Translations under genes and position numbers: made by a program | Part shown: piece after piece, positions 7,845 through 17,353 of the stretch | How the letters are laid out: each line of letters starts with the position of its first letter | How positions within the stretch are numbered: position 1 is the stretch's first letter | Source: Stagnimonas sp. | GTDB taxonomy: Bacteria > Pseudomonadota > Gammaproteobacteria > Nevskiales > Nevskiaceae | NCBI GenBank assembly: GCA_030696045.1 | Contig: JAUYNO010000039.1 | Location: 1 to 64,000 of the forward strand | DNA length: 64,000 bases | Direction of reading: 5' to 3' | Notes under the pieces: model-generated | Seen by the model: the letters and a program-made list of their open reading frames with translations, nothing else | Database searches by the model: none | What the model was told of the DNA's origin: nothing

Positions 7845-10793
7845 CTAGGCTGGCAGGCGCTGCAGCATCTCGCCGGCTTCGCGCTGCTGGCCCTCGTTGC
7901 CCTGCTGCTGGACTTCCTGCAGCAGGCCACGCGCCATCTCGTTGTCGCCCATTTCGACATAGGCGCGGGCGAGGTCGAGCTTGGTGTTGAACTCGTCGGC
8001 CAGGGTGCCCGGCGAGACCTCGCGCGGGGTCAGGCTGACCGAGAACTGTTCGAGCTGCAGATCCCGCGCGGCTTCGTTCAGGGACAGCGGCGGCGAGGGA
8101 CTGACCGACAGCTGGAAATCGAGATCGTCGACCATGCCGGGCAGCGGCTTGTCCGACGGTGCGGGCGAATTGAGCGAAGAGTCGAGATCGAATTCGAGCA
8201 GGTTGGCGTCCAGCGACGGCGCCGGCGAGCCGCTGGCGGCACCGAGCGGCGTGATGCTCTGGCCCAGCATGAAGTCAATCGAGCTCGGATCCTCTTCCGG
8301 CACCGACGGTCCCGACAACTCGGGCTCCAGTTCCAGCTTGATGTCGGCGTCCAGCCGCTCGAACTGATCCTTGGGCGCGGGCAGGAGTTCGGCCGCTGCA
8401 GGAATGCTGACATCCGGCAACTCGAAGGCCAGCAGCGCGTCCTCGGCCGGCTTGGCTGCCGGAGCCGGCGCCGGCTCCGGCGGCAGTTCGAGAACGGGAG
8501 CTTCGTCAAAGCCCAGGTCGAAGTCGGCTGCCATATCGGCATCACCAGTCGACTTGAACAGCGTCACTCCGGGGCAAAGTTGCGCGCCCATGATCGCCAG
8601 CTTGCTCCACTCACCGGCATCGAGTTGGGGCTTGAGATCTTCGGCCAGGGTCTGGAATTCGATGGCCTTGCCGGCGGCGAAATAGGTCTCGGCCAGTTTG
8701 ACCTGGATATCGGTCCGCCCCGGCGTCTTGGCCAGGGCCTGCTTCAGCAGCAGGATGGCTTCGTCGTACAGGCCGTAAGCCAGATGGAAATCGGCCTCGG
8801 AAATCGGGTCGTTGCCATCCAGGCTGATGTGCATCGTCTCCGCCTGGAGCTGCGTCGTCATATCGAAGTCGGTCTTGCTCTGACCGACCGCAGAGGGCTG
8901 GGCGCCCGCGCGCAGCCCGGCCGCTACGTCCGGCTCGATGATCAGGGTCGACTCGAACGCCGACGGCTTCATCTCGCCGGTCGCATCGGCACCGATGCGC
9001 TGGGTGATCTGCTGGGTGACGGCCTGGGTCTGCTCCATCGCCTGGGTGGATTCCATCGCCCGGGTCGGCGTCGCCTGGGTGTCGTCCAGCTTGCTGGCCA
9101 TGCCGGCGCCGGTCGCCGCCGCCGTGGCAGCGAAACTGGAGGCGCGCGAACTGCTGCCGGTACTGCCGCTCTTGCCAGGACGCCCGCCCTTGCCGGCGCG
9201 CTCACCCAGCCGCTTCACCACGAACAGCGCCCCGAGCAGGAGCACGACCACACCGCCAATCGGCACGCCCCAGGCGGAAAGGAAGCCGGCGAGTCCGCCG
9301 TCGGCGTCTTCCGGCAGCGACTGCGCCAGCTCCGGCTCCGCCGGAGTTGGTTCGGCAGGCGGCGTCGCCGGCTCCGTCGCAGGCGCCACGGCGGGCGGCG
9401 ACTCGGCGGCAGGGCTCGGAACGGGCGGCGGGGTCGCCGCAGCCACCGGCTTGTCCACCACGGGTGCCGGCGCAACCGCGACGGCAGGCAGCTCCGGCTT
9501 CGGCTTCAACTCCGGCTTGGGTTCGGGCGGCTTGGGTTCGGGCTTGGGCTCCGGTTTCGGCTCGGGCTTCGGTTCCGGCTTGGGCGCGGGCACAGGTGAC
9601 GACGCCGGCTTGGTAGCCGGCGCTGCACTCAAACCTGCGGGAGCATCCAGAACCGACTTGCCCGGCTTGGTCGCGGCCGGAGCCGGAGCAGGGCTTGGAC
9701 TTGGTGCCGGAGCCGCTGCCACGCTGGCTGCCGGCTTGGGCGGCGGCGCGGCCGGTGGTTTGGGGGCAGGCGCAGCAGCCGGCTTGGGGCTGCTCGTCAC
9801 TGCGGCAACCGGGGCCGCCGGCTTGCCGGGGCTGGCGACGACACCGCGCAAGGCGGCCAGCTTGGCCTTGGCTTCGGACGGCGACTGGGCAGCCATGGAC
9901 TCGGCGGACGGCACCGCCAGGCTCGCGCCCTTGTTGACGGTGGTGCCGCGCTGAATGGTCTTGGGATTGGCCAGTGCCAGCGCATACATCACCTGATCCA
10001 TGCTGAGCGTCGGGCTGGGCCGCAGCTTGGTGGCGATGCTCCACAGCGTTTCCTGCGCCTGCACCGGGCCGTAAAACTCGCCGGTGATGGGCATGGCCGC
10101 TGCGACTGCGGGCGTCGCGGGCACCGACGCGGGCGCCGGCTTCGGCTTGGCGACCGGCTTCGGCGCCGACGTGCCACCCTCGGTGGCAGTTTCGTAAAAC
10201 TCCGGTTCCGGCTTGGCGGTTGGCGCAACCGGAGTCGGCGTCGGCGTCGGAGCACGGACCGGAGCCTGGGGTGCCGGCTTCGGTGCCGGCGCAATCACCG
10301 GCGTGCTGGCGACAGGCGCTGCTACCGGTGCCGGTGCCGGCACCGGCACTGGCTGCGCCACCGGCGGCGGCGCGACCGGCGCCTTCACCAACTGCGGCGG
10401 GTCCAGCAACACGGTGTACTCGCGCAGGATGCGGCCACCGGCCCAACGGGCCTGCACCAGCAGATTCACCACCGGCTCACGGGCAATCTGGCCGCTGGTG
10501 ACCACGACGCGCGGCTGGCCGCGCTCATTGCTGACCTTGAATTCCAGGGAGTCGAGATAGTCGACCCGCTCGATGCCGGCACGCTCGTAGGCGTCGGCGG
10601 AAGCGACGGTGACACTCACCGTTTCCAGATCTTCGGCGTCGATCTCGGTCAGCGGGATGACCGCCGAAAAACGTTGATTCAGCAAGGAATCCACGCTGAT
10701 TTCACCCAGGCCAAATGCCTGGGCAGTCAAGGCATGGATGAGGCCGGCCGCGACCGCGCCCCAAACCGTGACCCTTGCTAATGTGCGTCGCAT
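7845..10793 (-). CDS. fimV: FimV/HubP-family polar peptidoglycan-binding protein
   Basis: FimV/HubP proteins organise the cell pole and support type IV pilus assembly and twitching. The roughly 982-residue protein has a signal sequence, the FimV N-terminal domain (FGLGEISVDSLLNQRFSAVI), a LysM domain at about residues 240-300 (QAQETLWSIATKL, NPKTIQRGTTVNKGASL), a very long Pro/Ala/Lys-rich linker with a run of Lys-Pro-Glu-Pro repeats (about 9480-9590), a single transmembrane helix (9220-9260, VPIGGVVVLLLGALFVV), then an acidic cytoplasmic part with TPR-like helices and the FimV C-terminal motif (KLDLARAYVEMGD). ATG at 10793 was preferred over a TTG four codons upstream. A sigma-70-like promoter lies at 10878-10906. 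Confidence 0.93.
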   Translation of the reverse strand: MRRTLARVTVWGAVAAGLIHALTAQAFGLGEISVDSLLNQRFSAVIPLTEIDAEDLETVSVTVASADAYERAGIERVDYLDSLEFKVSNERGQPRVVVTSGQIAREPVVNLLVQARWAGGRILREYTVLLDPPQLVKAPVAPPPVAQPVPVPAPAPVAAPVASTPVIAPAPKPAPQAPVRAPTPTPTPVAPTAKPEPEFYETATEGGTSAPKPVAKPKPAPASVPATPAVAAAMPITGEFYGPVQAQETLWSIATKLRPSPTLSMDQVMYALALANPKTIQRGTTVNKGASLAVPSAESMAAQSPSEAKAKLAALRGVVASPGKPAAPVAAVTSSPKPAAAPAPKPPAAPPPKPAASVAAAPAPSPSPAPAPAATKPGKSVLDAPAGLSAAPATKPASSPVPAPKPEPKPEPKPEPKPEPKPPEPKPELKPKPELPAVAVAPAPVVDKPVAAATPPPVPSPAAESPPAVAPATEPATPPAEPTPAEPELAQSLPEDADGGLAGFLSAWGVPIGGVVVLLLGALFVVKRLGERAGKGGRPGKSGSTGSSSRASSFAATAAATGAGMASKLDDTQATPTRAMESTQAMEQTQAVTQQITQRIGADATGEMKPSAFESTLIIEPDVAAGLRAGAQPSAVGQSKTDFDMTTQLQAETMHISLDGNDPISEADFHLAYGLYDEAILLLKQALAKTPGRTDIQVKLAETYFAAGKAIEFQTLAEDLKPQLDAGEWSKLAIMGAQLCPGVTLFKSTGDADMAADFDLGFDEAPVLELPPEPAPAPAAKPAEDALLAFELPDVSIPAAAELLPAPKDQFERLDADIKLELEPELSGPSVPEEDPSSIDFMLGQSITPLGAASGSPAPSLDANLLEFDLDSSLNSPAPSDKPLPGMVDDLDFQLSVSPSPPLSLNEAARDLQLEQFSVSLTPREVSPGTLADEFNTKLDLARAYVEMGDNEMARGLLQEVQQQGNEGQQREAGEMLQRLPA

Positions 10794-10877
10794 AGCCGCT
10801 CCCAAGACCCCCGCCTAGACTTCGAATCGGCGCCGTGCAATGTGAGAGTAATGCATGAAGAGCCGGCGCTAAGTCGT

Positions 10878-10906
10878 TTTATAACCTATGTTTCTGCGGC
10901 CGGCAA
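10878..10906 (-). promoter_or_regulatory. Sigma-70 promoter of fimV
   Basis: On the minus strand TTGCCG (10901-10906), an exact 17-bp spacer, then TATAAA (10878-10883). The implied leader to the fimV ATG is about 75 nt. This gives fimV its own promoter inside the asd-usg-fimV run. Confidence 0.6.
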
Positions 10907-10971
10907 CGACTCCCGGACGGGCTCCTGCCGGCGCTGAAAGCCGGTTCTGGCGGATGGCGCCGCCGGCAGCC

Positions 10972-11985
10972 TCAACGGAGCAACAGCGATTCGGCGATCC
11001 GCACCGCATTGAGCGCGCTGCCTTGGCGCAGGTTGTCGGCGACCAACCAGAGTTGCAAGGCCTGCGGATGCGAAGGGTCGCGCCGCAAACGCCCCAGACT
11101 GACCAGATCCTCGCCCGAAGCATCGGTGACCGGCGTCGGGCAGCTGGCGCTGTCCGCTTCCTCCACCAGCCGCAACCCCGGAGCCGCAGCGAGAACAGCG
11201 CGCAGTTCGGTCAGATCGAAGGGCCGCTGAGTCTCCACGGTCAGGGCCGCGCCATGGCCGTAGAACACCGGCACCCGCACGGCCATCAGCGACAGCGGCA
11301 GCTCCGGCTGTAGCAGCAGCCGCCGCAGCTCGCCGGTCACAGTGGCCTCTTCGTCGCCCTGCCCCTGGGCATCGCCAGCGCCCGTCATCGGCAGGCAGTT
11401 GAAGGCGATCTGGCGCGAGAACACCCGGTTTTCCATGGTCTGGAAAGTCAGCAGCTGCCGGGTCTGCTGGGCCAGTTCCTCCACCGCCTCGCGGCCGAGG
11501 TCCGACACCGCCTGGTAGCTGGAAACCTGTACCCGCCGCAAGCCGCAATGGGCCTGCAAGGGCTTGAGCACGGTCGCAAGCGCGACCGCCAGCGGCGTCG
11601 GCGTGGCGACCAGGCCGCTCGGCACCCGCTCGGCGAGCGCTTGGTCATTGACCAGGGCGGCGGCCAGGGGCACCTGCGGATCGGCGCGGAAGCTGGCGCC
11701 GGTATCGATCAGCAGGCGTTCGCCCAGGGCCAGCGCCCTGAGCTGTGCCGGCTCCAGTCCGGTCCGCGGCGCAGCGAGCAGCAGGTCGAAACCGGCCAGA
11801 TCGGCAGCAGCCAATTCCTCCAGATCCCAGTCCTCACCACCCGCCGAAACCTGGGCTCCCGGCGTCACGCCCAGCGCGAAGGCACGGATCTCGATGGCCG
11901 GAAAACGACGCTCGACCAGCAGTTCCAGCAACAGCTCGCCGACCAAGCTATTGGCACCCAGCACCGCGACGCGGTAGCGGCTCAC
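10972..11985 (-). CDS. usg: Usg-like aspartate-semialdehyde dehydrogenase paralogue, probably inactive
   Basis: The 337-residue protein is a full-length member of the aspartate-semialdehyde dehydrogenase fold. It has an N-terminal NADP-binding GANSLVGELL motif and a dimerisation-domain motif SSYQAVSDLGREAVEEL. Where the active enzyme has its catalytic Cys (GGNCT in the adjacent asd), this protein reads LVATPTPLAVAL, so the nucleophile is replaced by Thr. This loss is the hallmark of the Usg/PA3116 group next to asd and fimV, whose role is unknown. Translation starts with GTG at 11985. Confidence 0.87.
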   Translation of the reverse strand: MSRYRVAVLGANSLVGELLLELLVERRFPAIEIRAFALGVTPGAQVSAGGEDWDLEELAAADLAGFDLLLAAPRTGLEPAQLRALALGERLLIDTGASFRADPQVPLAAALVNDQALAERVPSGLVATPTPLAVALATVLKPLQAHCGLRRVQVSSYQAVSDLGREAVEELAQQTRQLLTFQTMENRVFSRQIAFNCLPMTGAGDAQGQGDEEATVTGELRRLLLQPELPLSLMAVRVPVFYGHGAALTVETQRPFDLTELRAVLAAAPGLRLVEEADSASCPTPVTDASGEDLVSLGRLRRDPSHPQALQLWLVADNLRQGSALNAVRIAESLLLR

Positions 11986-12013
11986 CGAGCTTGCTCCGAC
12001 CGCGCCCGGCTGC

Positions 12014-13129
12014 TCATGTGCGCTCGACCAGGATGCGCAGCATCCGTCTCAGCGGCTCGGCCGCGCCCCACAGCAACTGGTCGCCGCAGGTGAAGGCGCC
12101 CAGGTACTGCGGGCCCATGTTGAGCTTGCGCAGGCGGCCAACCGGGACGTGCAGCTTGCCGCCGACGGCGGCCGGTGTCAGTTCGCGCACCGAGCTTTCC
12201 TTCTCGTTGGGTATCAGCCGCACCCAGTCGTTGGCGCCAGCGATCAGTTGTTCGAGATCGGCGAGTGGGACATCCCGGTTGAGCTTGATGGTGAGTGCCT
12301 GCGAGTGGCAGCGCATGGCGCCGATGCGCACACAGATCCCATCCACCGGGATTGGTTCGGCCGAGCGGCCAAGAATCTTGTTGGTCTCGACCTGCCCCTT
12401 CCACTCTTCCTTGGACTGGCCGTTGGCTAGCTGCTTGTCGATCCAGGGGATCAGGCTGCCGGCCAGCGGCGCGCCGAAGTTCTGGGTCGGGAACTCGGCG
12501 CTGCGCAGGGTGGCGGCGACCTTGGCGTCGATATCGAGGATGGCGCTGGCGGGATCGGCCAGCTCGGGTGCGACGGCGGCGTGTACCCGGCCCATCTGCG
12601 CGATCAGCTCACGCATGTTCTGCGCCCCGGCGCCGGAGGCGGCCTGGTAGGTCATCGCGCTCAGCCACTCGACCAGGCCCTCGCGGAACAGACCACCGAG
12701 CGCCATCAGCATCAGGCTGACCGTGCAGTTGCCACCGATGTAGTCCCGGGTGCCGGCATCGAGCGCGCGGTCGATCACCTCGCGGTTGACCGGGTCGAGG
12801 ATGATCACCGCGTGATCCTGCATGCGCAGCGTCGACGCGGCATCGATCCAGTACCCGCGCCAACCCGCCGCACGCAGCGGGCCGTAGACGGCGCTGGTGT
12901 AGTCGCCGCCCTGGCAGGAGACGATCACGTCGAGCACGGCCAGCGCCTTCAGGTCATTGGCGTCCTGCAGCGTGGGCGAGTCCTTGCCAATCGCGGGCGC
13001 CTTGCCACCGACATTGCTGGTGGTGAAGAACTGCGGCTCGATCAGCGCGAAGTCGCGCTCAAGCTGCATGCGCTGCATCAGCACCGAGCCGACCATGCCG
13101 CGCCAACCAACGAATCCGACTTTCAACAT
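12014..13129 (-). CDS. asd: Aspartate-semialdehyde dehydrogenase
   Basis: Asd reduces aspartyl phosphate to aspartate semialdehyde for lysine/diaminopimelate, threonine and methionine synthesis. The 371-residue protein matches the Gram-negative (E. coli-like) type: NADP motif [12 protein letters not shown], catalytic C135 in [10 protein letters not shown] and [12 protein letters not shown]. It lies 24 bp after leuB and 28 bp before usg. Confidence 0.97.
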   Translation of the reverse strand: MLKVGFVGWRGMVGSVLMQRMQLERDFALIEPQFFTTSNVGGKAPAIGKDSPTLQDANDLKALAVLDVIVSCQGGDYTSAVYGPLRAAGWRGYWIDAASTLRMQDHAVIILDPVNREVIDRALDAGTRDYIGGNCTVSLMLMALGGLFREGLVEWLSAMTYQAASGAGAQNMRELIAQMGRVHAAVAPELADPASAILDIDAKVAATLRSAEFPTQNFGAPLAGSLIPWIDKQLANGQSKEEWKGQVETNKILGRSAEPIPVDGICVRIGAMRCHSQALTIKLNRDVPLADLEQLIAGANDWVRLIPNEKESSVRELTPAAVGGKLHVPVGRLRKLNMGPQYLGAFTCGDQLLWGAAEPLRRMLRILVERT

Positions 13130-13153
13130 CGTTCTGCTTCCTGAGTGCTGCTG

Positions 13154-14251
13154 CTAGAGGCGTGCCACGACGGCAGCGCCCATGTCCTTGGTCCCCACCC
13201 TTGCCTCGCCCGGCGCCGCGATATCGCCAGTGCGCAGGCCGCTCGCCAGCACCTGCTGCACCGCGCGCTCCACCTTGTCGGCGAGATCGCCGCGTTTCAG
13301 CGAGTAGCGCAGCAGCATGGCCAGCGACAGGATGGTCGCCAGCGGATTGGCGATGCCCTTGCCGGCGATATCCGGCGCGCTGCCGTGGATCGGTTCGTAC
13401 AGGCCCTGCCCCTGGGCGTTCATCGAAGCCGAGGGCAGCATGCCGATGGAGCCGGTCAGCTGCGCGGCGATATCGCTGAGGATGTCGCCAAACAGATTGC
13501 TGGTGACGATCACATCGAACTGCTTGGGCGCGCGCACCAGCTGCATGGCAGCGTTGTCGACGTAGAGGTGGGAGAGCTCCACGTCCGGATAGTCCTTGGC
13601 GACTTCCAGCACCACCTCGCGCCACAACTGGCTGGACTCCAGCACATTGGCCTTGTCCACCGAGCAGAGCTTCTTGCCGCGCAGGCGCGCGGCCGCGAAC
13701 GCGGTGCGGGCGATGCGCTCGATTTCGAAGTCGGAATAGGCCTCGGTATCGGTGGCGACTCGCGCCTTCGGCACCGTGTGGGCACCGACCACATAGTTCT
13801 CGACCACCGCGCTGCTGCGTTTGCCGAAGTAGATGCCCCCGGTCAGTTCGCGCACGATCAGGATGTCGAGGTCGGCAACCAGATCCGCCTTGAGCGAGGA
13901 CGCATTCGCCAACTCCTTGTAGAGCAGCGCCGGACGCAGGTTGGCATACAGGCCCATGGCCGCGCGGATACCGAGCAGGCCGCGCTCCGGCCGCTGGTCC
14001 TTGGGCAGGCTGTCGTACTTCGGGCCACCAACGGCACCGAGCAGGATGGCGTCGGCGGCGCGCGCCTTTTCCAGCGTGATCGCCGGTAACGGCGAACCCA
14101 AGGCGTCGTAGCCGGCGCCGCCGATCAGACCGTATTCCCAGCTGACGTCGAGACCGTGCTTGTCGCGCAGGGCGGCCAGCACCTTCTCGGCCTCGCCAAC
14201 CACTTCGGGGCCGAGACCATCACCAGGGAGCAGCAGAATCTTTGCAGTCAT
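13154..14251 (-). CDS. leuB: 3-isopropylmalate dehydrogenase
   Basis: LeuB oxidatively decarboxylates 3-isopropylmalate to 2-ketoisocaproate. The 365-residue protein has the N-terminal [16 protein letters not shown], the catalytic region [13 protein letters not shown] and the NAD-specific C-terminal motif [14 protein letters not shown]. Length and motifs are standard. It lies 6 bp downstream of the SMP-30-like gene and so belongs to the leuC transcript. Confidence 0.97.
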   Translation of the reverse strand: MTAKILLLPGDGLGPEVVGEAEKVLAALRDKHGLDVSWEYGLIGGAGYDALGSPLPAITLEKARAADAILLGAVGGPKYDSLPKDQRPERGLLGIRAAMGLYANLRPALLYKELANASSLKADLVADLDILIVRELTGGIYFGKRSSAVVENYVVGAHTVPKARVATDTEAYSDFEIERIARTAFAAARLRGKKLCSVDKANVLESSQLWREVVLEVAKDYPDVELSHLYVDNAAMQLVRAPKQFDVIVTSNLFGDILSDIAAQLTGSIGMLPSASMNAQGQGLYEPIHGSAPDIAGKGIANPLATILSLAMLLRYSLKRGDLADKVERAVQQVLASGLRTGDIAAPGEARVGTKDMGAAVVARL

Positions 14252-14257
14252 TGCGTC

Positions 14258-15112
14258 TTACTTGTCGAAGGGAAAGAGCGTCAGCGTGCCGCTGACCATG
14301 TTCGGGACCAGCAGGCCCTTGCCGGGCAGGATGGCGAGGTCGGCAATGCCCTGCTCCAGCGGAATCCAGAGCTGCACCTCGCCATCGCTGGCGATGTGGA
14401 AGAGATTGCCGAGCGCGTAATCGCTGGCGTAGTAGCCGCCCTTGCCGTCCGGTGCCAGGCCGTCGAGATTGCCGAGCGGGATTGGCGAGAAACGCGGCTG
14501 GATGGCTCGGCTTTCGAGATCGACTGCCTGCAACCAGCTTTGCTCCGCCGGTGCCTCGCCCTGCGCCTCCTTGCCCCAGCTCGCAACCACCAGCTGACCC
14601 TTGTCGACCAGCAGGCCGTTGGGCGCCTGCAGCTCCGCGCTCTTGACGATGCCGGTGAAACTGTCGCCGGACAGGCGCCAGATGGTGTTGGTCGCGGTGT
14701 CGGAGACATAGACCACGCCACTGCCGGACACCGCGACGTCATTGAGGAACTTCGCCCCCGGCGCCTTGAAGCGGCGCTTGACGCGACCGTTGCCGGTGTC
14801 GATTTCCAGCAGCTCGTCGATGTCGGCGACATAAAGCAGGCCGTAGTAATAGGCCAGGCCCTTGGGCGCATTCAGGCCGCCGTACCAGCGCTTCTTGAGC
14901 AGCCTGCCCTCGGGCGAGACCTGGCTGATGTAGCCCCTGCCGTCCCTGCTGGCGGGATCGCCCTCGATGCTGGCGACGTAGATCAGCTTCTGCTGGCTGG
15001 CGTAGACCGCCGACTCGGGCTGGTCGAAGCCGCTCAGCGTCCAGCGGGCGGTGGGTGCGGCCTGCGCGACCGAAGTCAGCAGCAGCGCGGCGAGAAGTGC
15101 GGGAAAGCGCAT
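14258..15112 (-). CDS. Exported SMP-30/gluconolactonase-like beta-propeller protein
   Basis: The 284-residue product has a signal peptide (MRFPALLAALLLTSVAQAA) and repeated short beta-propeller motifs such as ESAVYASQQKLIYVASIEG, DVAVSGSGVVYVSDTATN and NLDGLAPDGKGGYYASDYA, typical of the SMP-30/NHL fold. No substrate can be assigned, and a periplasmic hydrolase, lactonase or binding role would all fit. It sits between leuD (9 bp) and leuB (6 bp), so it is probably co-transcribed with leucine genes although it is exported. This is an unusual insertion in the operon. Confidence 0.8.
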   Translation of the reverse strand: MRFPALLAALLLTSVAQAAPTARWTLSGFDQPESAVYASQQKLIYVASIEGDPASRDGRGYISQVSPEGRLLKKRWYGGLNAPKGLAYYYGLLYVADIDELLEIDTGNGRVKRRFKAPGAKFLNDVAVSGSGVVYVSDTATNTIWRLSGDSFTGIVKSAELQAPNGLLVDKGQLVVASWGKEAQGEAPAEQSWLQAVDLESRAIQPRFSPIPLGNLDGLAPDGKGGYYASDYALGNLFHIASDGEVQLWIPLEQGIADLAILPGKGLLVPNMVSGTLTLFPFDK

Positions 15113-15121
15113 GGGAAAGTC

Positions 15122-15757
15122 CTAGGTGAAGAGCCAGGGCGCGGTCTTCGCACGCTGTGCCTCGTAGACCTTGATGGCGTCGGCGTGTTCCAGGGTCAGT
15201 CCGATCTCGTCGAGACCGCGCAGCAGGCAGTCCTTGCGGAAGGGATCGACCGCGAAGGCGGCATCGGCCTTGCTCCAGCGCACCTGCTGCGCCGCCAGGT
15301 CCACCGTCACTTCCAGCCGGGGGTCGGCCTGCACGGCCTGGAACAGCGCCTCGACCGTGGCCGCCGGCAGCGCCACCGGCAGCACGCCGTTCTTGAAGCA
15401 GTTGTTGAAGAAGATGTCGGCGAAGCTGGGGGCGATGACGCAGCGGATGCCATGGTCGGACAGCGCCCAGACCGCATGCTCGCGCGAGGAGCCGCAGCCG
15501 AAATTTTCCCGCGCCAGCAGCACTTTCGCGCCCTGGTGCAGGGGGTTGTTGAGCACGAACTCGGAGTTGGGACGACGACTCGCGACCGGCACCGACAGAT
15601 CGCCGGCGTCGAGATAGCGCCAGTCATCGAACAGGTACTGGCCGAAGCCGGACTTGTAGATCGACTTCAGGTACTGCTTGGGGATGATCGCGTCGGTATC
15701 GACATTGGCGCGGTCCAGCGGCAGGGCCGGGCTGGTAAGGACGGTGAAGGCTTCCAT
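15122..15757 (-). CDS. leuD: 3-isopropylmalate dehydratase small subunit
   Basis: LeuD is the swivelling domain subunit of isopropylmalate isomerase. The 211-residue protein contains [12 protein letters not shown], the substrate-specificity loop [15 protein letters not shown] and [18 protein letters not shown]. Length is standard. It follows leuC across a 78-bp gap filled by a REP-type inverted repeat. Confidence 0.97.
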   Translation of the reverse strand: MEAFTVLTSPALPLDRANVDTDAIIPKQYLKSIYKSGFGQYLFDDWRYLDAGDLSVPVASRRPNSEFVLNNPLHQGAKVLLARENFGCGSSREHAVWALSDHGIRCVIAPSFADIFFNNCFKNGVLPVALPAATVEALFQAVQADPRLEVTVDLAAQQVRWSKADAAFAVDPFRKDCLLRGLDEIGLTLEHADAIKVYEAQRAKTAPWLFT

Positions 15758-15768
15758 GGGGTGTCTCC

Positions 15769-15839
15769 GTAGGAGCGGGCTTGCCCGCGACCCGTTAGAT
15801 ATATGATGGCGAGCTGGTCGGGGGCAAGCCCGCTCCTAC
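15769..15839. repeat. REP/BIME-type inverted repeat pair between leuC and leuD
   Basis: The motif GTAGGAGCGGGCTTGCCC (from 15769) recurs inverted as GGGCAAGCCCGCTCCTAC (to 15839), with about 25 bp between them. The GTAGGAGCGGGCTTGCCC-type motif resembles the REP sequences of pseudomonads and relatives. The arm nearest leuC contains the leuC stop codon (CTA at 15836-15838). Such pairs are mobilised by RAYT transposases; none is in the window. Confidence 0.8.
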
Positions 15840-17239
15840 AGGCTCCGGATATCAACGAAGCGGCCGGCAATGCCTGCCGCTGCCGCCATCGCCGGCGAGA
15901 CCAGGTGGGTGCGGGAACCCGCGCCCTGCCGCCCCTCGAAATTGCGGTTGCTGGTGCTGGCGCAACGCTCGCCCGGCGCCAGGCGGTCCTCGTTCATGCC
16001 CAGGCACATCGAACAGCCGGGCTCGCGCCACTCGAAGCCGGCGGCCTTGAAGATGGCGTCCAGGCCTTCCTGCTCGGCCTGCTGCTTGACCAGGCCGGAG
16101 CCCGGCACCACCAGCGCCAGCCTGACGTTGGCGGCCTTGCTCTTGCCGCGCACGACCGCAGCGGCGGCGCGCAGGTCCTCGATGCGGGCGTTGGTGCAGC
16201 TGCCGATGAAAACCTTGTCGATGGCGATGTCGGCAATCGGCGTGCCGGCCTTCAGGCCCATGTAGGCGAGCGCCTTCTCCATGCCGCCGCGCTTGACCGC
16301 GTCCGGCTCCTGGCCCGGGTCGGGCACGCGACCATCGACCGGCACCACCATCTCCGGGCTGGTGCCCCAGGTGACCTGCGGCTGGATCTCAGCGGCGTCG
16401 AACTCGACCACGCGGTCGAACTGCGCACCGGCATCCGAATGCAGGGTCCGCCACCAGGCGACCGCTTGCTCCCAGTGCTCAGCCCTGGGCGCCAGCGGCC
16501 GACCCTTCACGTAGTTGAGCGTGGTGTCGTCCACTGCGATCAGCCCGGCGCGGGCGCCGGCTTCGATGGCCATGTTGCAGACCGTCATGCGGCCTTCCAT
16601 CGACAGCGCCATGATCGCCTCGCCGGCGAATTCCAGGATGTAGCCATTGCCACCGGCAGTGCCGATGCGGCCGATGATCGCCAGCACGATGTCCTTGGCG
16701 GTGACGCCCGGCCCGACCACGCCGTTCACACGGATCAGCATGGCCTTGCTCTTCTTCTGCAGCAGGCACTGGGTCGCCAGCGCGTGCTCGACCTCGCTGG
16801 TACCGATGCCGAAGGCCAGCGCCCCGAAGGCGCCGTGGGTGGCGGTATGGCTGTCGCCGCAGACCACGGTCATGCCCGGCAGGGTGGCGCCCTGCTCGGG
16901 GCCGACGACGTGGACGATGCCCTGGCGCAGGTCGGCCAGCGGGATGTAGGGCACGTCGAAGTGCTTGACGTTGCGGTCCAGCGCGTCGACCTGCTCGCGC
17001 GAGATCGGGTCGGCGATGCCGGCGGCGCGGTCGGTGGTGGGCACGTTGTGGTCGGGCACCGCCAGGTTGGCGAGCCGCTTCCAGGGGGTGCGACCGGCCT
17101 CGCGCAGGCCTTCAAAGGCCTGCGGGCTGGTGACTTCGTGCACCAGATGGCGGTCGATGTAGAGCAGCGCGGTGCCGTCGGCTTCCGAACGGACGACATG
17201 GGCATCCCACAGTTTGTCGTAGAGGGTCTTTGCGGCCAT
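15836..17239 (-). CDS. leuC: 3-isopropylmalate dehydratase large subunit
   Basis: LeuC carries the [4Fe-4S] cluster that isomerises 2- to 3-isopropylmalate. The 467-residue protein starts [16 protein letters not shown] and contains [20 protein letters not shown], the first cluster Cys in [13 protein letters not shown] and the other two in CSMC near residue 400. ATG at 17239 matches the family start; an upstream in-frame start was rejected. The C-terminus (VDIRSL) ends inside a REP arm. First gene of leuC-leuD-(SMP-30)-leuB, with a promoter at 17278-17307. Confidence 0.97.
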   Translation of the reverse strand: MAAKTLYDKLWDAHVVRSEADGTALLYIDRHLVHEVTSPQAFEGLREAGRTPWKRLANLAVPDHNVPTTDRAAGIADPISREQVDALDRNVKHFDVPYIPLADLRQGIVHVVGPEQGATLPGMTVVCGDSHTATHGAFGALAFGIGTSEVEHALATQCLLQKKSKAMLIRVNGVVGPGVTAKDIVLAIIGRIGTAGGNGYILEFAGEAIMALSMEGRMTVCNMAIEAGARAGLIAVDDTTLNYVKGRPLAPRAEHWEQAVAWWRTLHSDAGAQFDRVVEFDAAEIQPQVTWGTSPEMVVPVDGRVPDPGQEPDAVKRGGMEKALAYMGLKAGTPIADIAIDKVFIGSCTNARIEDLRAAAAVVRGKSKAANVRLALVVPGSGLVKQQAEQEGLDAIFKAAGFEWREPGCSMCLGMNEDRLAPGERCASTSNRNFEGRQGAGSRTHLVSPAMAAAAGIAGRFVDIRSL

Positions 17240-17277
17240 GACGGGCTCCGGTGCGGCTCGACTTTTGAGCGGAGCGC

Positions 17278-17331
17278 ATCCTAGGCCCGCGTCTCGCATA
17301 ACGCCAATGAATCGTTTTCATGAACTTCATG
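17278..17331 (-). promoter_or_regulatory. leuC promoter with adjoining LysR-type operator
   Basis: On the minus strand TTGGCG (17302-17307), an 18-bp spacer and TAGGAT (17278-17283) form a promoter for leuC. Directly upstream of the -35 lie two overlapping symmetric sites: ATGAA-N5-TTCAT (17307-17321) and the perfect 13-bp palindrome CATGAACTTCATG (17319-17331). This is where an activating LysR protein would bind, and the site is shared with the divergent LysR gene. Confidence 0.6.
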
Positions 17332-17353
17332 CCGTGACGGTATGCTTGCAGAT

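Noticed and set aside
7779..9599. 606-codon plus-strand open frame opposite fimV
   Set aside because: Low-complexity Arg/Gly-rich antisense of the repetitive FimV linker and TPR region.
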